This document shows, one piece after another, positions 47,181-59,060 of a stretch of DNA of 64,000 nt. The position numbers were made by a program, and so were the translations under genes. Each line of letters opens with the position of its first letter. The stretch's first letter is position 1. Below the pieces are notes generated by a model that saw only the letters and a list, made by a program, of their open reading frames with translations, did not search any database and was not told the DNA's origin. This DNA is from Gambelia wislizenii (Eukaryota > Chordata > Lepidosauria > Squamata > Crotaphytidae). The stretch is taken from contig JAUMIR010000002.1 of NCBI GenBank assembly GCA_030847615.1, positions 118,800,309 through 118,864,308 of the forward strand, written 5' to 3'.

Positions 47181-48410
47181 ACCAACACAGGCTGAATCCC
47201 TATTTAAGGTGGTATCCTTAAATATTTAAGATTTCACTTCTTCCATGAAAGTGTTGTGAGGAACCATTGAAAGCAACCTCTGTATGGGCAAACTAAGGCC
47301 CATGGCCTGCATATTATTGTAACTAACAACAGTAAAATTAAAATAAATGCAAAACCAAAACATTTTTTTAAAAATTAATACTCATAAATTAAAAGATATA
47401 ATACCCTCTTTCACCTATAATCCAGCTCAGAAGTGGGTAGGTGGAAACAGATCTGTGTGAAGACACTTAATTTTCAAAAAATGGGGGTCAGCCATTGCTT
47501 GTTTATTCCAGACACCTGAGTCCAACCTGAGACCTACTTCGCTTGGGTTGAACCGATCTAACATAATCAGCAATCTTCATCTTGAGACTGAATCTTAGAT
47601 GAACCTTCCCCAGCTTTCCACCTTTGTTGGCCTACAACCCTCCTCATTCCTGCCAGCTGATCATTCTGGCTTGGGCTGATTGGAGTTATAATCCAAGGTG
47701 CCCAAAGGGCTGAAGGTTGTAGAAGGCTAGTCTAGATGTAGATCTTATGGCTTCAACCTAAGCCATTTTTTTGTTCTTCCCTTGCATAATGAGCATCAAG
47801 CCTGAACAATTTGAAAACTTTCTCACTATTTTGGGGTACTGTGGCAGGTCCAAAGAGAGGGGTTGCCCAAGTATGGATTTTGGAATCTGCTCTGTTATGT
47901 CACATAGTCCAGTTTGGGAAACATGAACAAACAACCAATTTGGAACAGGTTAAAGTAAAAGCTATAAAAATATTTGTTTTGCAGAGGTAGTGAATTATCA
48001 CAGAACAGAATGGACATCCATTTTCTGTTTGCCCATAGCACTACTAGTAGTACACAATATAACATGGGCAGCTGTGCACTTCCTTTTTTAAAAAATTATT
48101 TTCCAGGTTCCTCTTGGATCTAGATCTTCTCCTGAAGACCCAAGTGGCATCTGTGGTCAGGAATTCTTTTATCAGTTCTAAGTATATGTCACTGGAGGAC
48201 ATTCCTAGAGAACAGTGGCCCGTCCACTGTGGTACATACACTGCTAACCTTATATGTGTTGCACTACTGTACACTTGTGCCATAAAACACAGAGTCTTAA
48301 GGCATGTGATGAAATGGGACCAGTAAGCATAATTAGAATCTCTTCCCCAAAAATGAGATTACAATCTATCATTTTTGGAAAAGATTGTGATCATGCACAT
48401 AACTAATGTT

Positions 48411-48535
48411 ATGCATCTGATGAAGTAGATGTAAGTCTACGAAAGTTTATATTACCAATTTCTTATTCTCAGTTAGTCTCAAAGGTGCTACAAGAGCCCT
48501 TTGCGTACTGATCCAGACTAACACGACTATGAGTT
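48411..48535 (+). mobile_element. Half-copy of the foldback/MITE family
   Basis: CTGATGAAGTAGATGTAAGT, GTTAGTCTCAAAGGTGCTAC and CCAGACTAACACGACTAT are the right half of the element that forms the hairpin at 49075-49300. Confidence 0.6.
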
Positions 48536-49074
48536 TGAGGGATCCACCCTTCTGCAGAGGTCCAGGAGCTTATCTACTTCTTTTCAGTCCAATCAGTGAT
48601 ATTAGGAAGACCACTTCTGCCAGCATGCTTGGGTTCCAGTTAAGTAGCCCATCAACTGAAGTTGCTAGTTCACTGTTCAGGTAAATGGCAGTGCAGGCCT
48701 ACATAGTTTTACCTTCTTCTCTTCTTGAAAGCTCTGAACAATGGACATGTTTGTGACACTGTGCTATCCGGCTAAAGCAAACATTGAACAAGAATTCCAA
48801 AGCAAATCTCCAAGCTTCAATCTGCTTACAAATATTCAGATTGTTTCCCAGTTACTGGATGCTGTTGGGTTTAGAGCTTTGGTAAAACTTAACAGTATTG
48901 GCTTACAATTAATCAATAAAGGTAGTCTTAGGTTTTTTTGAAAAGTAGTCTTCTCTGCCAGTTGGCCCCTATTCACTGTGTCACTTGGGGAATCAGAAGT
49001 ATGGGTGAGAAGATATATAGAAGTCCATTAAGCAAGGTCAAGTTGAGGGTCTCTGCAAACTCTGCATGAGATAG

Positions 49075-49300
49075 AATTCAAAGACATAGCCGTATTAGTC
49101 TGGAATATTAGTAAGCAAGGGAATCTTGTAGCACCTTTGAGACTGAGAGAAAAGAGTTGTAAGCATAAGCTTTCATAGACTTGGTCTACTTCCATGACGT
49201 GGTCCACTCCATGCATCTGAGGAAGTAGACCAAGTCTACAAAAGCTTATGCTACAACTTCTTTCTCTTTGATAGTCTCAAAGATGCTACAAGATTTCTCT
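49075..49300. mobile_element. Foldback MITE with about 77-bp arms
   Basis: Inner arms pair exactly: AGACTTGGTCTACTTCC (49177-49193) with GGAAGTAGACCAAGTCT (49221-49237), 27-nt loop. The pairing extends to AATCTTGTAGCACCTTTGAG (left) and CTCAAAGATGCTACAAGATT (right). The left side also carries the outer motif ATAGCCGTATTAGTCTGG. 49301-51484 shows no further feature. Confidence 0.8.
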
Positions 49301-51484
49301 GCATGAGATAGTGTGTATCAACTTCAGGTGGAGGGCATTGTAGGAACTGTGAAGAGGTCAAGGTGAGGTAGATTTTGCTGTGCAGTCAGTTCCTTAAACT
49401 GGGTCTGGGGAAGTCCAGTGTGCCTAGACTTTTAGAGCTCCTTTTAGGTATTCTGCTCATTGATTGGGTGTATGCTTGAGACCATCTGAACAGCACCATA
49501 GCTGCCTTCAAGAAGGGACTGGCCACATGCCCCATTATTTTTCCCACTTTTACTGGGATGAGGCAGTCCTCCAAGGAATGGGGCAAATGTAGCAGGGCAA
49601 GGTAATCCAGGAAAGTGCTTTGTGCTTCTTGCTTTGTTTGAATCCCCTGCATATGCAGTCCTTCAAATGAGGCTCTGCAGGCTGTGAAGCTGTTATCTTT
49701 GGTTGAGGAAACAGGATCTGATTGCTGCATAGGAACCCTCTTTGGGAGATGATCCAGGTGCACCATTCTAGGGATGGTGAATAGGGATGGTCTTTGGCTT
49801 GAGGTTACTCAAGAGCTACATCTAGAAATCCAGAAAACAGAGATCTGGAATGGAGTTTCACCAATAGGATCAAGTCCTGGTAGGAGACCATTATTTCTTA
49901 AAGTCTTCATAAGCAAAGAAAGCAAACCCTGGGCTTCCTTTGTAGATGGAACTGGTAAACTGGACTACTGAGTGTTGTCAATCCAAGGACAGACACATTC
50001 TTTCCCTGGGGATGTCTAGGACCATACCTATGCATGGAAGGGCCCAAGAAAAAGTTAGAGTGCTCTTCTTTGTGCTCAATGGGATCAGAGGCCTCTCAGT
50101 ATCTCATTCATGGGTCCTGTGAGATACCTTTTTTGCTGTGTGTTTTTCATCTAGAGGCAAAGTGGACAAAAAAATCATTTACTCATCCAGCGCTCTAAGC
50201 AAATGGTGCAGAAACTCATACCAGACCAAACTAGACATGACAGTAATCTCATCATTAGCAACCACAGCTACAGTATGTGTCTGTTTAATTACTAGTGGGT
50301 GGGGAGATATTATTGTCAGAAAGATTTAGCCCTTTTCACCACTGTTATGGTCTCAAGGAAGGTCCCTTCTCTTGGTCCCAGAAGAGGGTCAATGCTCCAT
50401 ACACAACAGTGGTCTGCAAATGTTGGAGATGAGGGGTGAGATCCACAGGTTAAGAACTCACATCAGTCCCTGAACAGATACCGCTTATTTTTGATCAGGC
50501 TAAAGAACACAGAAAAATTTGTATTAGGATTAAATAGTAACTGTTTATAAGAATGTCTATTCTAAATGGAAGAAATGTGCCTATGGAGGGGTTTAAATGG
50601 TAAGCATGTCTGTTATTTATTTGTACGAGTTTTAAAAGGTGCTTGACAGTGTAGTGGCTGCTAACCTAATATTAACAGGTTTATCATCAAATCCTGCCTG
50701 TAGGCAAAACACTACAGTTGTTAAGGGAAATGAAACATAAAGGCCATATACATTTGAGAATGCAGCATAAGATGTGCTAAGGCTCTTTTCAAATATTCTG
50801 TGCTCCTGCAGAAGCTTTCAGACTTCTGTTAATATCAAGGCTGCTCTGTAGGCTTGAAGCCAAATGCCCTACAGTTGCACTACACTTCTTACAATTCCCA
50901 GTCATGTAAAAGGGAGTCTTACAGATGAAGCTCCCCATCAATTCTGTCTTACAATGGCCTGGATCCTGCTGATGCCTTACACTTGTAGGTTCTATTACAG
51001 AAGTGTTGTACATACATGGTCCAACATGAAGCATCTGCATTCAGAACTACACATACAATGCAATTGCACATGTGGGTTGTGCATTCCCATGACTCATGTG
51101 TATCAATGTACACCTGCTGAAATAATTAGTAACCCCTCTTCAGTTGTGCATTTGGGTACGCAATTGGTTGCACAGCATTACCATTCAACATAAGGATCCT
51201 ATAACACAATCCTATAACCCTTGTGTAACTACACAGGCAAAGATTTATGTTTGCCTATGTAAGACCTTGACCAATAAGTGCTTCTTTAAAATAAAAAAAA
51301 AATCACTTCAAATGCAATCAACATTTTACTATGAGTAGTCTCCATGAATAAAATCAAGTGGTCAAATGATATTATTGGTCTTTCAACACCCAAATCAGAT
51401 ATTCAAGAATTCAGAGAAATAGGATTTGTATCTATAGGATAATGGTGCCATAAGGTATATGCTGCTAGAGCAGGTGTGGAAGTA

Positions 51485-51718
51485 CAAGTCCCTCCATATC
51501 CACAGATTTGGTATCCATGGATTTAAGTATTCACAGCTTGAAAATATTCTTTAAAAAATAATAATCCAAAAAGCAAACCTTGATTTTGCCATCTTCTATA
51601 AGGGACACTATTTTGCTATGCCATTGCATATAATGGGACTTGAGTATTCATGGATTTTGGTATCCATGGGGGGGGGGTGTCCTGGAACCAAACCACAGTG
51701 AATATGAAGGGACAACTG
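51485..51718. mobile_element. Tigger/pogo-like MITE, intact form
   Basis: Ends CAAGTCCCTCCATATCC and GAATATGAAGGGACAACTG with TA on both sides (51483-51484, 51719-51720). Interior AAAATATTCTTTAAAAAATA, TATAATGGGACTTGAGTATT. It is the same element as 54579-55032 without the insertion. Confidence 0.8.
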
Positions 51719-51724
51719 TAGTAT

Positions 51725-51850
51725 ACCTTCCAGATATTGTTGGACAGCAACACTAAGCAGCACTAGCCTAGCCAGAATGGCCAATGATGAGGGATGTTGA
51801 GGATTGCACTTCTACAACATTTGGAAAGTCACCCAATTCTCACCCCTACA
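51725..51850. mobile_element. Palindromic MITE fragment
   Basis: CTTCCAGATATTGTTGGACA and CTACAACATTTGGAAAG are imperfect inverted ends, with CTAGCCAGAATGGCCAATGA between. Similar scraps lie at 52630-52710 and 54108-54175 (GGACTACAACTCTCAGAAT / AGAATTGTAGTCCC; GACTACAACTATCAGAATTC / AGGAGTTGTAGTCC). Confidence 0.5.
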
Positions 51851-53927
51851 CTAGAGCTTCCTCTTTTGCAGATGTGCAGGTACATGTTTCCATTTTTTGT
51901 CAGACTGCAAGGTCAAGAGAACCGTCAAATCTTCCATCCTTGCAGGGCTGAGCCATGACATGTTGCTGCCTGAGATGAAGGGCAAGATCCTTTTCTTTCC
52001 CAGTCTGCATATAGAAGCTGACTGCACTAGCAGTTTAATATCACTTTAACATTGGTAATGATGTTGCATTTTCCACCACACCCGAAGCACACCTGGGCAT
52101 CCCAAGAAGGTTGTATGGCCTCTGGCCTCCTTCACAGAGGAACCATTGTAGAGTTCACAAGGAACATCCAAGAGGCTAACATTGCTACCTTCCCCACAGC
52201 ATCTTCTACCAAAAGCAGCCCCTTCACTCTGCCGAACAGTAGGGCTAGCCCTTTTGCCTCTCAGGTTGCAAATGTATAGCAACAGCAATTCAAATTCTCT
52301 AAATTCTCATGGGGCTATAAAACCAGATGAATTTCCTATTCGGTACATCTATCTATCCTGGGCATTCTGCCTGTCCATCCTTTGCTGCTCCTTCTACTCT
52401 AATTCCAGGCTACTCAGCCTTTGTCCTGCCCATTCCACACAGAGAGTTAGACAGGCTGGCAGACACATCTCAGTTTTGTTTGAACTTCTACCTTGGGTTC
52501 CAACAGCTGGGCAGTTTGGTTTTAGTTATCGTGTGACAGATAGTAGAAAGGACCATCTGGACATACCTCAGTACTGTGTGACCTCTGACTTGCAGGCTGA
52601 CTGTGGCAGCTGGGTTTTTGCAGAGCTTGGAGAAATTACTTATTTGGACTACAACTCTCAGAATAATCCCAGCCAGTATGGCTATGCTCAGAATTGTAGT
52701 CCCAAAAAACAATTGTTCCAAGGTCTGAGTTCTTGACATCTTGGCAAAATGCTGCATGGGGGGAGAAGCTCATCAAATTTGAGTTAAACCTGAAGAGTCT
52801 TGTATTGCAAATATTCTGCTTGATATGTTTGTGGGTTTTTTTTTAAACTATTTTAAAACATTGTCTAGCTAAAAAGCAACAAAATCCTACCTGTGAGCAT
52901 TTCCACCAGAAATCTAACTTAAATACGATATTAAATATGACAGCAAAAATGCTCAACCTCCCTACCTGCCTTGAAATTTCTGATGATTGTCATGATGATC
53001 AGAAAGAAAATAGGGTTGTTGTTTTTAAGTGATGTGATTCATTTGTCATCTGCCCAAGTAAGTGATCTCCTTGGGGATTTGATCAAAGGGCAATAAGGAT
53101 AAGGGAGTTCAAGAGAGGAGAGACTGCTGCAGGAAGAATTTCCAACAGAGCTAAATATATACCAAAGATCATGCGCTCTTTCTCAAAATACGTAGTGCAA
53201 TATCATGTCTTTTATTTCAGCAGCATTAGGCCAATCCAGAGCCAAAGAAACATGGCTTTTCATGTTTTCGAGTGAGAAAAAACATGGTGTCTTGTAAGTA
53301 AATATTGTGCCCTCAACCCAAACCTCTGTGGATTCTTTGGTGCACACACAGCACCAGCGTGCTTCCTATGTATGTGCAGTGGAGTGTGTGTGCAGAATTG
53401 TTCCTTGTTGGCAGTGGGGGGGACAGGAGGAGTAAGAATCTACTGTGTCCAAGGAAGTCCCCAGGTATCACCTCTCGAGGAGGCAGATTGGATTGAAGCC
53501 CCCAACTGCATGTAAATGCTTGCAACCCTGTGCATTCAAAATTCATGCAGTAAGCTAGCTAGCTTCCTAGCTGTGTGCAAGAATGTATCAGGCAACCATC
53601 ACCTTCTCCATAAATCCATTCTTTTGACAGCACTGACATTTGAAAGTGACTGGCCCTAAGAGCATTGTCATTATTCACTGTGATCCAGACAGCTTTTGTT
53701 TTGTTTGTGAGGTATTTTATTGTTGATTTGGTTCCACCCTCAGCCTGTGAGGTCAGTATCTTTTATATGAACTCTTTCGTACCATCTGCTTCAGTAAAGC
53801 ATACATTAAGGATCTGCAGCTCCTATTACACAAGGAACAATGCTTGGGTGGAGGTTGCATCCTATCCACTCAGTAGACCCAAAGCTGGTCTTGTGTGCAT
53901 TGTGATACTCAACCTAGCATGACTCAG

Positions 53928-53993
53928 GACAAGACAACTTTGTCATTGTTGCCTTGTTCTGACAAGACAACTTTGTCATTGTTGCCTTGTTGT
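53928..53993. repeat. 33-bp perfect tandem duplication
   Basis: Units start at 53928 and 53961 (GACAAGACAACTTTGTCATT...). Identical for 31 of 33 bp. Confidence 0.9.
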
Positions 53994-54073
53994 GAACCCA
54001 AATTATGTAGCGGTGGGCTTATAAAACAGCCAGTCACCCAACAAGCTACTGTGTTTGTATCTGACTTCAAAAG

Positions 54074-54101
54074 ATTGTTTGTTTGTTTGTTTGTTTGTTT
54101 G
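54074..54101. repeat. (GTTT)n microsatellite
   Basis: Six to seven GTTT units. Confidence 0.9.
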
Positions 54102-54224
54102 ACTACAACTATCAGAATTCCCCAGTGGCCAAGCTGGCTGGTTCTAGGAGTTGTAGTCCCCAAGCTCTGATTTATCTGCTGGGTCTGCTCAGGGTGGAGT
54201 TGGTATTCGATTAGAAAAGTTTTG

Positions 54225-54570
54225 ATCATTTATATATTATAATATTTTCTGTGCTGCTTTACTATCCCACATGAGGGGGCCTAAACGGCTTGCGACATAG
54301 TAAACCTGTAACCATAAAATTAATTTAAAAGAAGTAACTAACTTGTTAAAAATACCATCATAAGCAAATTGGAGATTGGACAGCATCAGAGGCACACCTA
54401 AACAAAACCATTTTAGGTTACAGTCCTGTACACTTACCTAACAGCAAGTCCCACTGAACCTGTAGAACTAATTTTCAGGGACATCTGGTGGCTCCCCTGT
54501 TCATGGGGCAGTGAATCTGCTCCAGGTTTTAATGTGAACTATAAAGAGCTATCCCAGTTGTTGACCCTAT
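54225..54570 (-). mobile_element. L2-like 3' remnant
   Basis: TGCTGCTTTACTATCCCACA, GGGGCCTAAACGGCTTGCGA and GGGGCAGTGAATCTGCTCCA resemble an antisense LINE 3' UTR. Similar wording occurs near 26100 and 33850. Decayed. Confidence 0.35.
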
Positions 54571-54605
54571 TTGGAATACAGTTGTCCCTCCGCATCCACG
54601 GATTT

Positions 54606-54785
54606 GAATCATAAAATTATAGAGTTAGAAGAGACCTCAAGGGCCATCCAGTCCAACCCCCTGCCATGCAGGAATAGACAATCAAATCATTCCCAACAGA
54701 TGGCCATCCAGCCTCTGTTTAAAAGCCTCCAAAGAAGGAGTCTCCACCACACTCCCAGGCAGTGTATTCCACTTCTGAACAGCTT
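54606..54785 (-). mobile_element. CR1 LINE 3' end inserted in the MITE
   Basis: Antisense CR1 3' end: ATCATAAAATTATAG octamer remnants, GGGCCATCCAGTCCAACCCC, CAGATGGCCATCCAGCCTCT, CCACTTCTGAACAGCT. Truncated at its 5' end (right), where a 50-bp filler begins. Confidence 0.85.
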
Positions 54786-54828
54786 CTAGGAAAGCCAGAG
54801 GAAAGGACTGATATACAAATATGAGGAC
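54779..54828. repeat. 50-bp filler identical to 55747-55796
   Basis: ACAGCTTCTAGGAAAGCCAG...ACAAATATGAGGAC matches 55747-55796 at 49 of 50 positions in direct orientation. It lies between the truncated CR1 and the resuming MITE. Confidence 0.85.
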
Positions 54829-55746
54829 GTTTGGTATCCACGGATTTAGGTATTCATGGCTTGAAAATATTCTTTAAAAATAATAATCCAAAAGCAAACC
54901 TTGATTTTGCCATTTTATATAAGAGACACCATTTTGTTATGCCATTGCATATAATGGGACTTGAGTATTCACAGATTTTGGTATCCACGGGGGTCCTAGA
55001 ACCAAAGCCCCACAAATATGAAGGGACAACTGTATATGGCTCAGCACCATGGAGAGCTCCTGGAAAACCAGGCTGCTTATTTCTGAGTAGATACCCATAG
55101 GATTGTACTATCCATATCTTACTTGATGGGAGGGGAGAGTCTAAATGAAATAGCCTATTGACTACACAGAGAGGCCTCGTACATCAGAAGGAAGCTTCCT
55201 ACTTTCAGTATGAAACATACAGCCAATAGACTGCCTGATCCATAAACAAGGCTTTGTGCCCTGATTCATCATGCTGGCACTTGTCCACTTGGCTTGCTTA
55301 CATCAGGAAGTGCCCAGTCCTCTTCACACCACTGCCTGGCCACAGATACAATGGCTTGTTTCCTAAGTAGCCCCTGCATTTGGGACTGTGTGAAATGACC
55401 ACTTAACCCAGCCTCTATATAAAGTTATTCTTTCCCACTCATCCTCTTCCCCAAGCAGTATGTTTGTGGCTTTGCCACACTGTTTTTAAGATTCTTTTTC
55501 TAAGCTACTCTTGGACTGGACAGCATGGCATGGTTGTGCACACTCAGAGATCACCACACTCTAGATCAGTGGGTAGCCAAAGGACCATCTCCATGGTTTT
55601 TGTTAACATCCTGGCAGTATCTTCTGTGTCATTTTCCAAATACTGAAGAGAGAAGGTCAAATCCTTTCCCCATTCTTTAGAGAGAGAGAACGATTACATC
55701 TGTGCATGCAAAGAGGTGCCTTTACTATCTCAGTAATGACACAGCT

Positions 55747-55796
55747 ACAGCTTCTAGGAAAGCCAGAGGGAAGGACTGATATACAAATATGAGGAC
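55747..55796. repeat. Second copy of the 50-bp sequence
   Basis: Sits in otherwise unremarkable intron sequence 920 bp downstream of the filler and is the likely source. 55035-55746 and 55797-56620 hold nothing else recognised. Confidence 0.85.
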
Positions 55797-56622
55797 ATCT
55801 AGGAAATCAGGCCAGAGTTTGCACACACATCAGCTCAAGCATATCCCCCACAGGAGCTGTTCAGAGGAGGTTAGGAAGGAGTTATTTTGGCTGAGCTGTG
55901 AGCATTTGGAAAGGTGGCTGGGAGGGAAAGATCTAGTACTATTGAGTTGACAAAGGCACAGAATCATCCCTTGTGTTCATAACATTGGCCGTCACTCCAG
56001 GATGACCTAGCACTCATTTTATTGGTGGTGATATGATGAAAATTCATCTGTCATTCTCTTGTGAAACCTGTCAGATGCGTTTCTGGACTATTCTTAGAAA
56101 CCTCTGAAGTCCTCCTCTGAAGAAGGGCAACATGGGATCCGCATAGAATGAATCTGAAAGATTGACTAGAATGTTGATGATCTGTGGGGCTCACACCTCT
56201 TTTTCATCTTACCATACCTGTGCTCAAAAATAACACTTGAAACCCTACCGCCACCTCCCCCCTGCTGAGGTGGCAGCTTTCCAGGAATTTCTCCACTTGA
56301 TTCTCTCCCCTTAAGCACTGTTATTCGAGGCTCTTGGGGAGGCGGGGAGGCGAGGAGGTGAACCTTTTTTAGAAAAAAAAGAGAAAAGAAAAACAAAAAG
56401 AATGAACAAGCTGGCAGCGACAAGTAACCAAATGTCTGTGCTTCTGTACATTCTTTAAATCTTGGCCCCAGCTGATTAATCACAGTCAGGCTGCTCTGAG
56501 ATTATCACTTTCCTTAATAGCTGAATAATTTAAAACCTCTGTTTGCCGGCATCTTAATTGCTTTTGCATTAGACGCAGGGGCCACCGTGAATGCAGAATG
56601 GGACCTGCCCCACTTGGCGCGT

Positions 56623-56623
<1 letters not shown>

Positions 56624-56659
<36 letters not shown>
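56624..56659. repeat. (CT)n microsatellite
   Basis: About 18 CT units. Confidence 0.95.
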
Positions 56660-56662
<3 letters not shown>

Positions 56663-56744
56663 GCTGCCTCTTTGAAACAGGCTTATGGAGAGGGACAGGC
56701 TTGAGCATGTTTTTTAAAGAGGATACAGGCATTTTTAATTTTTT

Positions 56745-56779
56745 TTTATTTTTATTTATTTATTTATTTATTTATTTAT
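56745..56779. repeat. (TTTA)n microsatellite
   Basis: About eight TTTA units, possibly the tail of a lost retroelement. Confidence 0.9.
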
Positions 56780-57378
56780 TGGCATCTGCTCTGGGTGACT
56801 AGAGGGACAAATGCACTTTAGGGTATGCTAACTCATACTCTTTGGAAGGCTCTAATAGTGTTTCAGCTTCAGTTGAATTTTCAATCCAGTCAAGTGTTGG
56901 ATGTCTCTGTGGTTGGCTCTAGAACCGCATGATGGCTTGACACTAGCACAACAAAAATTGTACCTCTACTCCCAGGAGGTTTAAAGGAAGATCGCAACAG
57001 TAATACTCAACCATGGGTGGTAGAACAAGCTTCATATTTGTAATGTTTGATGCACGTGGCATGTGGAGCCCCATACACTGCATATGGCAGAATAATCTTG
57101 CTCAGTTAAGCTAACCTTGTTAACCAGCCTTCCTCAGTCTGGTGTCATCAAATAATGTTGGGTGATGTGGGTTGCAATCCAACATACCTGGAGAGGACTA
57201 TGGCTGCCATGAACCATGCTAGGACTGATTTACCTCTACCTCCATTTTGAGACAAATGAACAAAACATTTTCTATGTACTTTTGTATTAGTCTAGTTAAA
57301 AGACATACAGCTTTCTTTAGTATATTTCTGTGTATGTGCTGTTACTGAAATCCCATGTCTCATCCATTCACGGACTTT

Positions 57379-57594
57379 GCTGTTGTTGTTATGTGCCTTC
57401 AAGTTGAATCTGAGGTATGGTTACACTATCATAAGGTTTTCTTGGCAAGAGTGATATGTAGGAGGTTTCCCATTGACTTCCTCTTGAGGCTGAGAGGGTG
57501 TGACTTGCCAAAGGTCACCCAATGGGTTCCCATGGCTGATTTGAACCCTGATCTTCTAGTGTCCTAGTCAAATGCTCAGACCACTACACCACTC
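57379..57594 (-). mobile_element. tRNA-derived SINE, near full length
   Basis: Reverse strand: A-box GTGGTGTAGTGGTCTGAG, B-box-like GGGTTCAAATC, GCCATGGGAACCCATTGGGT, GACCTTTGGCAAGTCACACC, then the GAAGGCACATAACAACAACA tail. Confidence 0.85.
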
Positions 57595-58283
57595 TTACTT
57601 TATGCTACCAGTATCCCATTAGACTATGTTCCAGATGTAATCAACCAGTTTTCATTACTGTACTGCAAATAAATATTTCAGATATTTTTGGTCATATAAC
57701 ACCACTGTAGAGGATATCAATGAATTTATTATCATGGTAATATCATTATAGTGCCCCTTTCTTGATAACCTTCTACCGATGGACCAATACTTTTTAATTT
57801 CAACAGGCATCTGGCCTGTAGCGCTGATATGATTTCTTTGCTGCTCTGTGTTTCAACCTTTTTTTTAAAAAAAAAAAATCATTATGTTTTAGCTTGCTGC
57901 TGTTTTAATATGCTCACATTTGATTTTTATATGATTTTATATTGTTTATTATAGAACTTTTATTGTGGATTTTACTGTTGTTAACCAGAAAGACAGGGTA
58001 CAAGTGTAATAACTAAACAGTATGTTCAGGAGTGGTCAGGAAGATGGCAGATATGTTCCCTGAGCATCTCCTTATTGTGGTGGAACCGATATCATTGAGC
58101 CCAATAAAGAATGCTGACTGTTGTCAATTAGATGTAAGAGGTCAGCAGCCCTGTACCCTTTGTATTTTCATATTTTCATCATATTTCCATCATGTATTTT
58201 TAAAATGACAGAGAATGATCACATCTACCTGTTCATCTCCACATCCTCAGCACATTCAACTTTCCTCCCTCTGTCTTTTGCAG

Positions 58284-58415
58284 CCACTGTAATCCTCAAT
58301 GAGCTAAACTGGACCGAAGCCCTGGAAGATGTATTTGTTGAAAACCGGAAAGAAGATCCATCACTGCTGTGGCAGGTCTTTGGAAGTGCCACGGGTGTGA
58401 CTCGCTTCTACCCAG
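58284..58415 (+). CDS. CACNA2D2: CACNA2D2 exon B (internal)
   Basis: 132-nt exon, phase 1 at both ends. The acceptor is a pyrimidine-rich tract ending TTTTGCAG, and the donor GTTTGT at 58416 is weaker than consensus. With the T carried from exon A it reads [18 protein letters not shown], then [19 protein letters not shown], then VTRFYP plus one base of an Ala codon. This is the strongly conserved LNELNW...[11 protein letters not shown] block that precedes the VWA domain in alpha2delta subunits. TEALEDVF and GVTRFYP point to alpha2delta-2 rather than alpha2delta-1. The reading frame is intact. A 61-bp tandem duplication starts about 25 bp after the donor. Confidence 0.95.
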
Positions 58416-58439
58416 GTTTGTGGCATTAAAAAAAGAGAA

Positions 58440-58561
58440 AAACAACAACACTATTTTAGATTTGAGCAATGACTCCGTACTTAAATTGTATAATTTAGAA
58501 AAACAACAACACTATTTTAGATTTGAACAATGACTCCATACTTAAATTGTATAATTTAGAA
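58440..58561. repeat. 61-bp tandem duplication next to exon B
   Basis: Two units (AAACAACAACACTATTTTAG...TTAAATTGTATAATTTAG) starting near 58440 and 58501, differing at two sites (GAGCAA/GAACAA, CCGTA/CCATA). The first lies about 25 bp after the exon B donor. Confidence 0.9.
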
Positions 58562-58616
58562 ACAGTTGAGGTGAGAAAAAGCAGCCCTAGCATTACCAGA
58601 GCATGAATGCTAGCGC

Positions 58617-59060
58617 TATTTACTTCCGCATTCATGATCTCGGCGGTTCTCATGAGAAGATGCGAGCGTGGTTAAAAGTTTTTAAAAACAGCTAAATTAA
58701 AACACAAAATGAACACACAAGCACTAAAACACACTTTAAAACTTCCAGGCAAACTAGGGAGGTTCATAAAAAGATCATCCCGTACCTGGCTTTCACATTC
58801 TCACCCAGAAGTGTTCTGGCAGGACCGCCCATTGACGCTGTATTCACGAGAGAAAAATGGCGTACAGTTTCAAACACAGGCAATACCAAGACAAAAACGC
58901 CAGAGCATATCTATTGATGGCTTGGCCCATCAGTAAAAAAGAATGCCTTATTCATGGCAGCGGAATGCCAAAGGACGACATCGTGTAATATAGGTGTCCT
59001 TTTGCATTCATTAGGTGTCATTATGATGCCATATTTGCCACGTCTGATAAAGTCCCTACC
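58617..59060. mobile_element. CpG-containing dispersed element, copy 2
   Basis: Homologous to 9963-10395 across its length (TTTACTTCC(A/G)CATT start, ACGCTGTATTCACG middle, CATTATGATGC and CTGATAAAGT end). CpG content is above its flanks. Short open frames inside are not conserved between the copies. Confidence 0.55.

Larger units (their letters stand above)
54579..55032. mobile_element. Tigger/pogo-like MITE interrupted by CR1 plus filler
   Basis: Ends CAGTTGTCCCTCC and AAGGGACAACTG with TA on both sides (54577-54578, 55033-55034). Relative to the intact copy at 51485-51718 it is broken after GGATTT (54605) and resumes at TTTGGTATCC (54830). Confidence 0.85.
1761..58283 (+). other. CACNA2D2: CACNA2D2 intron between exons A and B
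   Basis: A 56.5 kb intron defined by GTGAGT at 1761 and CAG at 58281-58283. It holds most of the repeats listed here. I saw no nested host gene. The longest open frames are LINE remnants or an artefact of the 46-bp minisatellite. Unannotated stretches are ordinary AT-rich intron with poly-A/T tracts and short simple repeats. Confidence 0.85.

Noticed and set aside
52182..52736. 184-codon ORF on the + strand
   Set aside because: Low-information translation that runs through a MITE fragment; no family resemblance.
57379..57594. tRNA gene (A and B box present)
   Set aside because: The boxes belong to a tRNA-derived SINE head. No cloverleaf with an intact acceptor stem was found.
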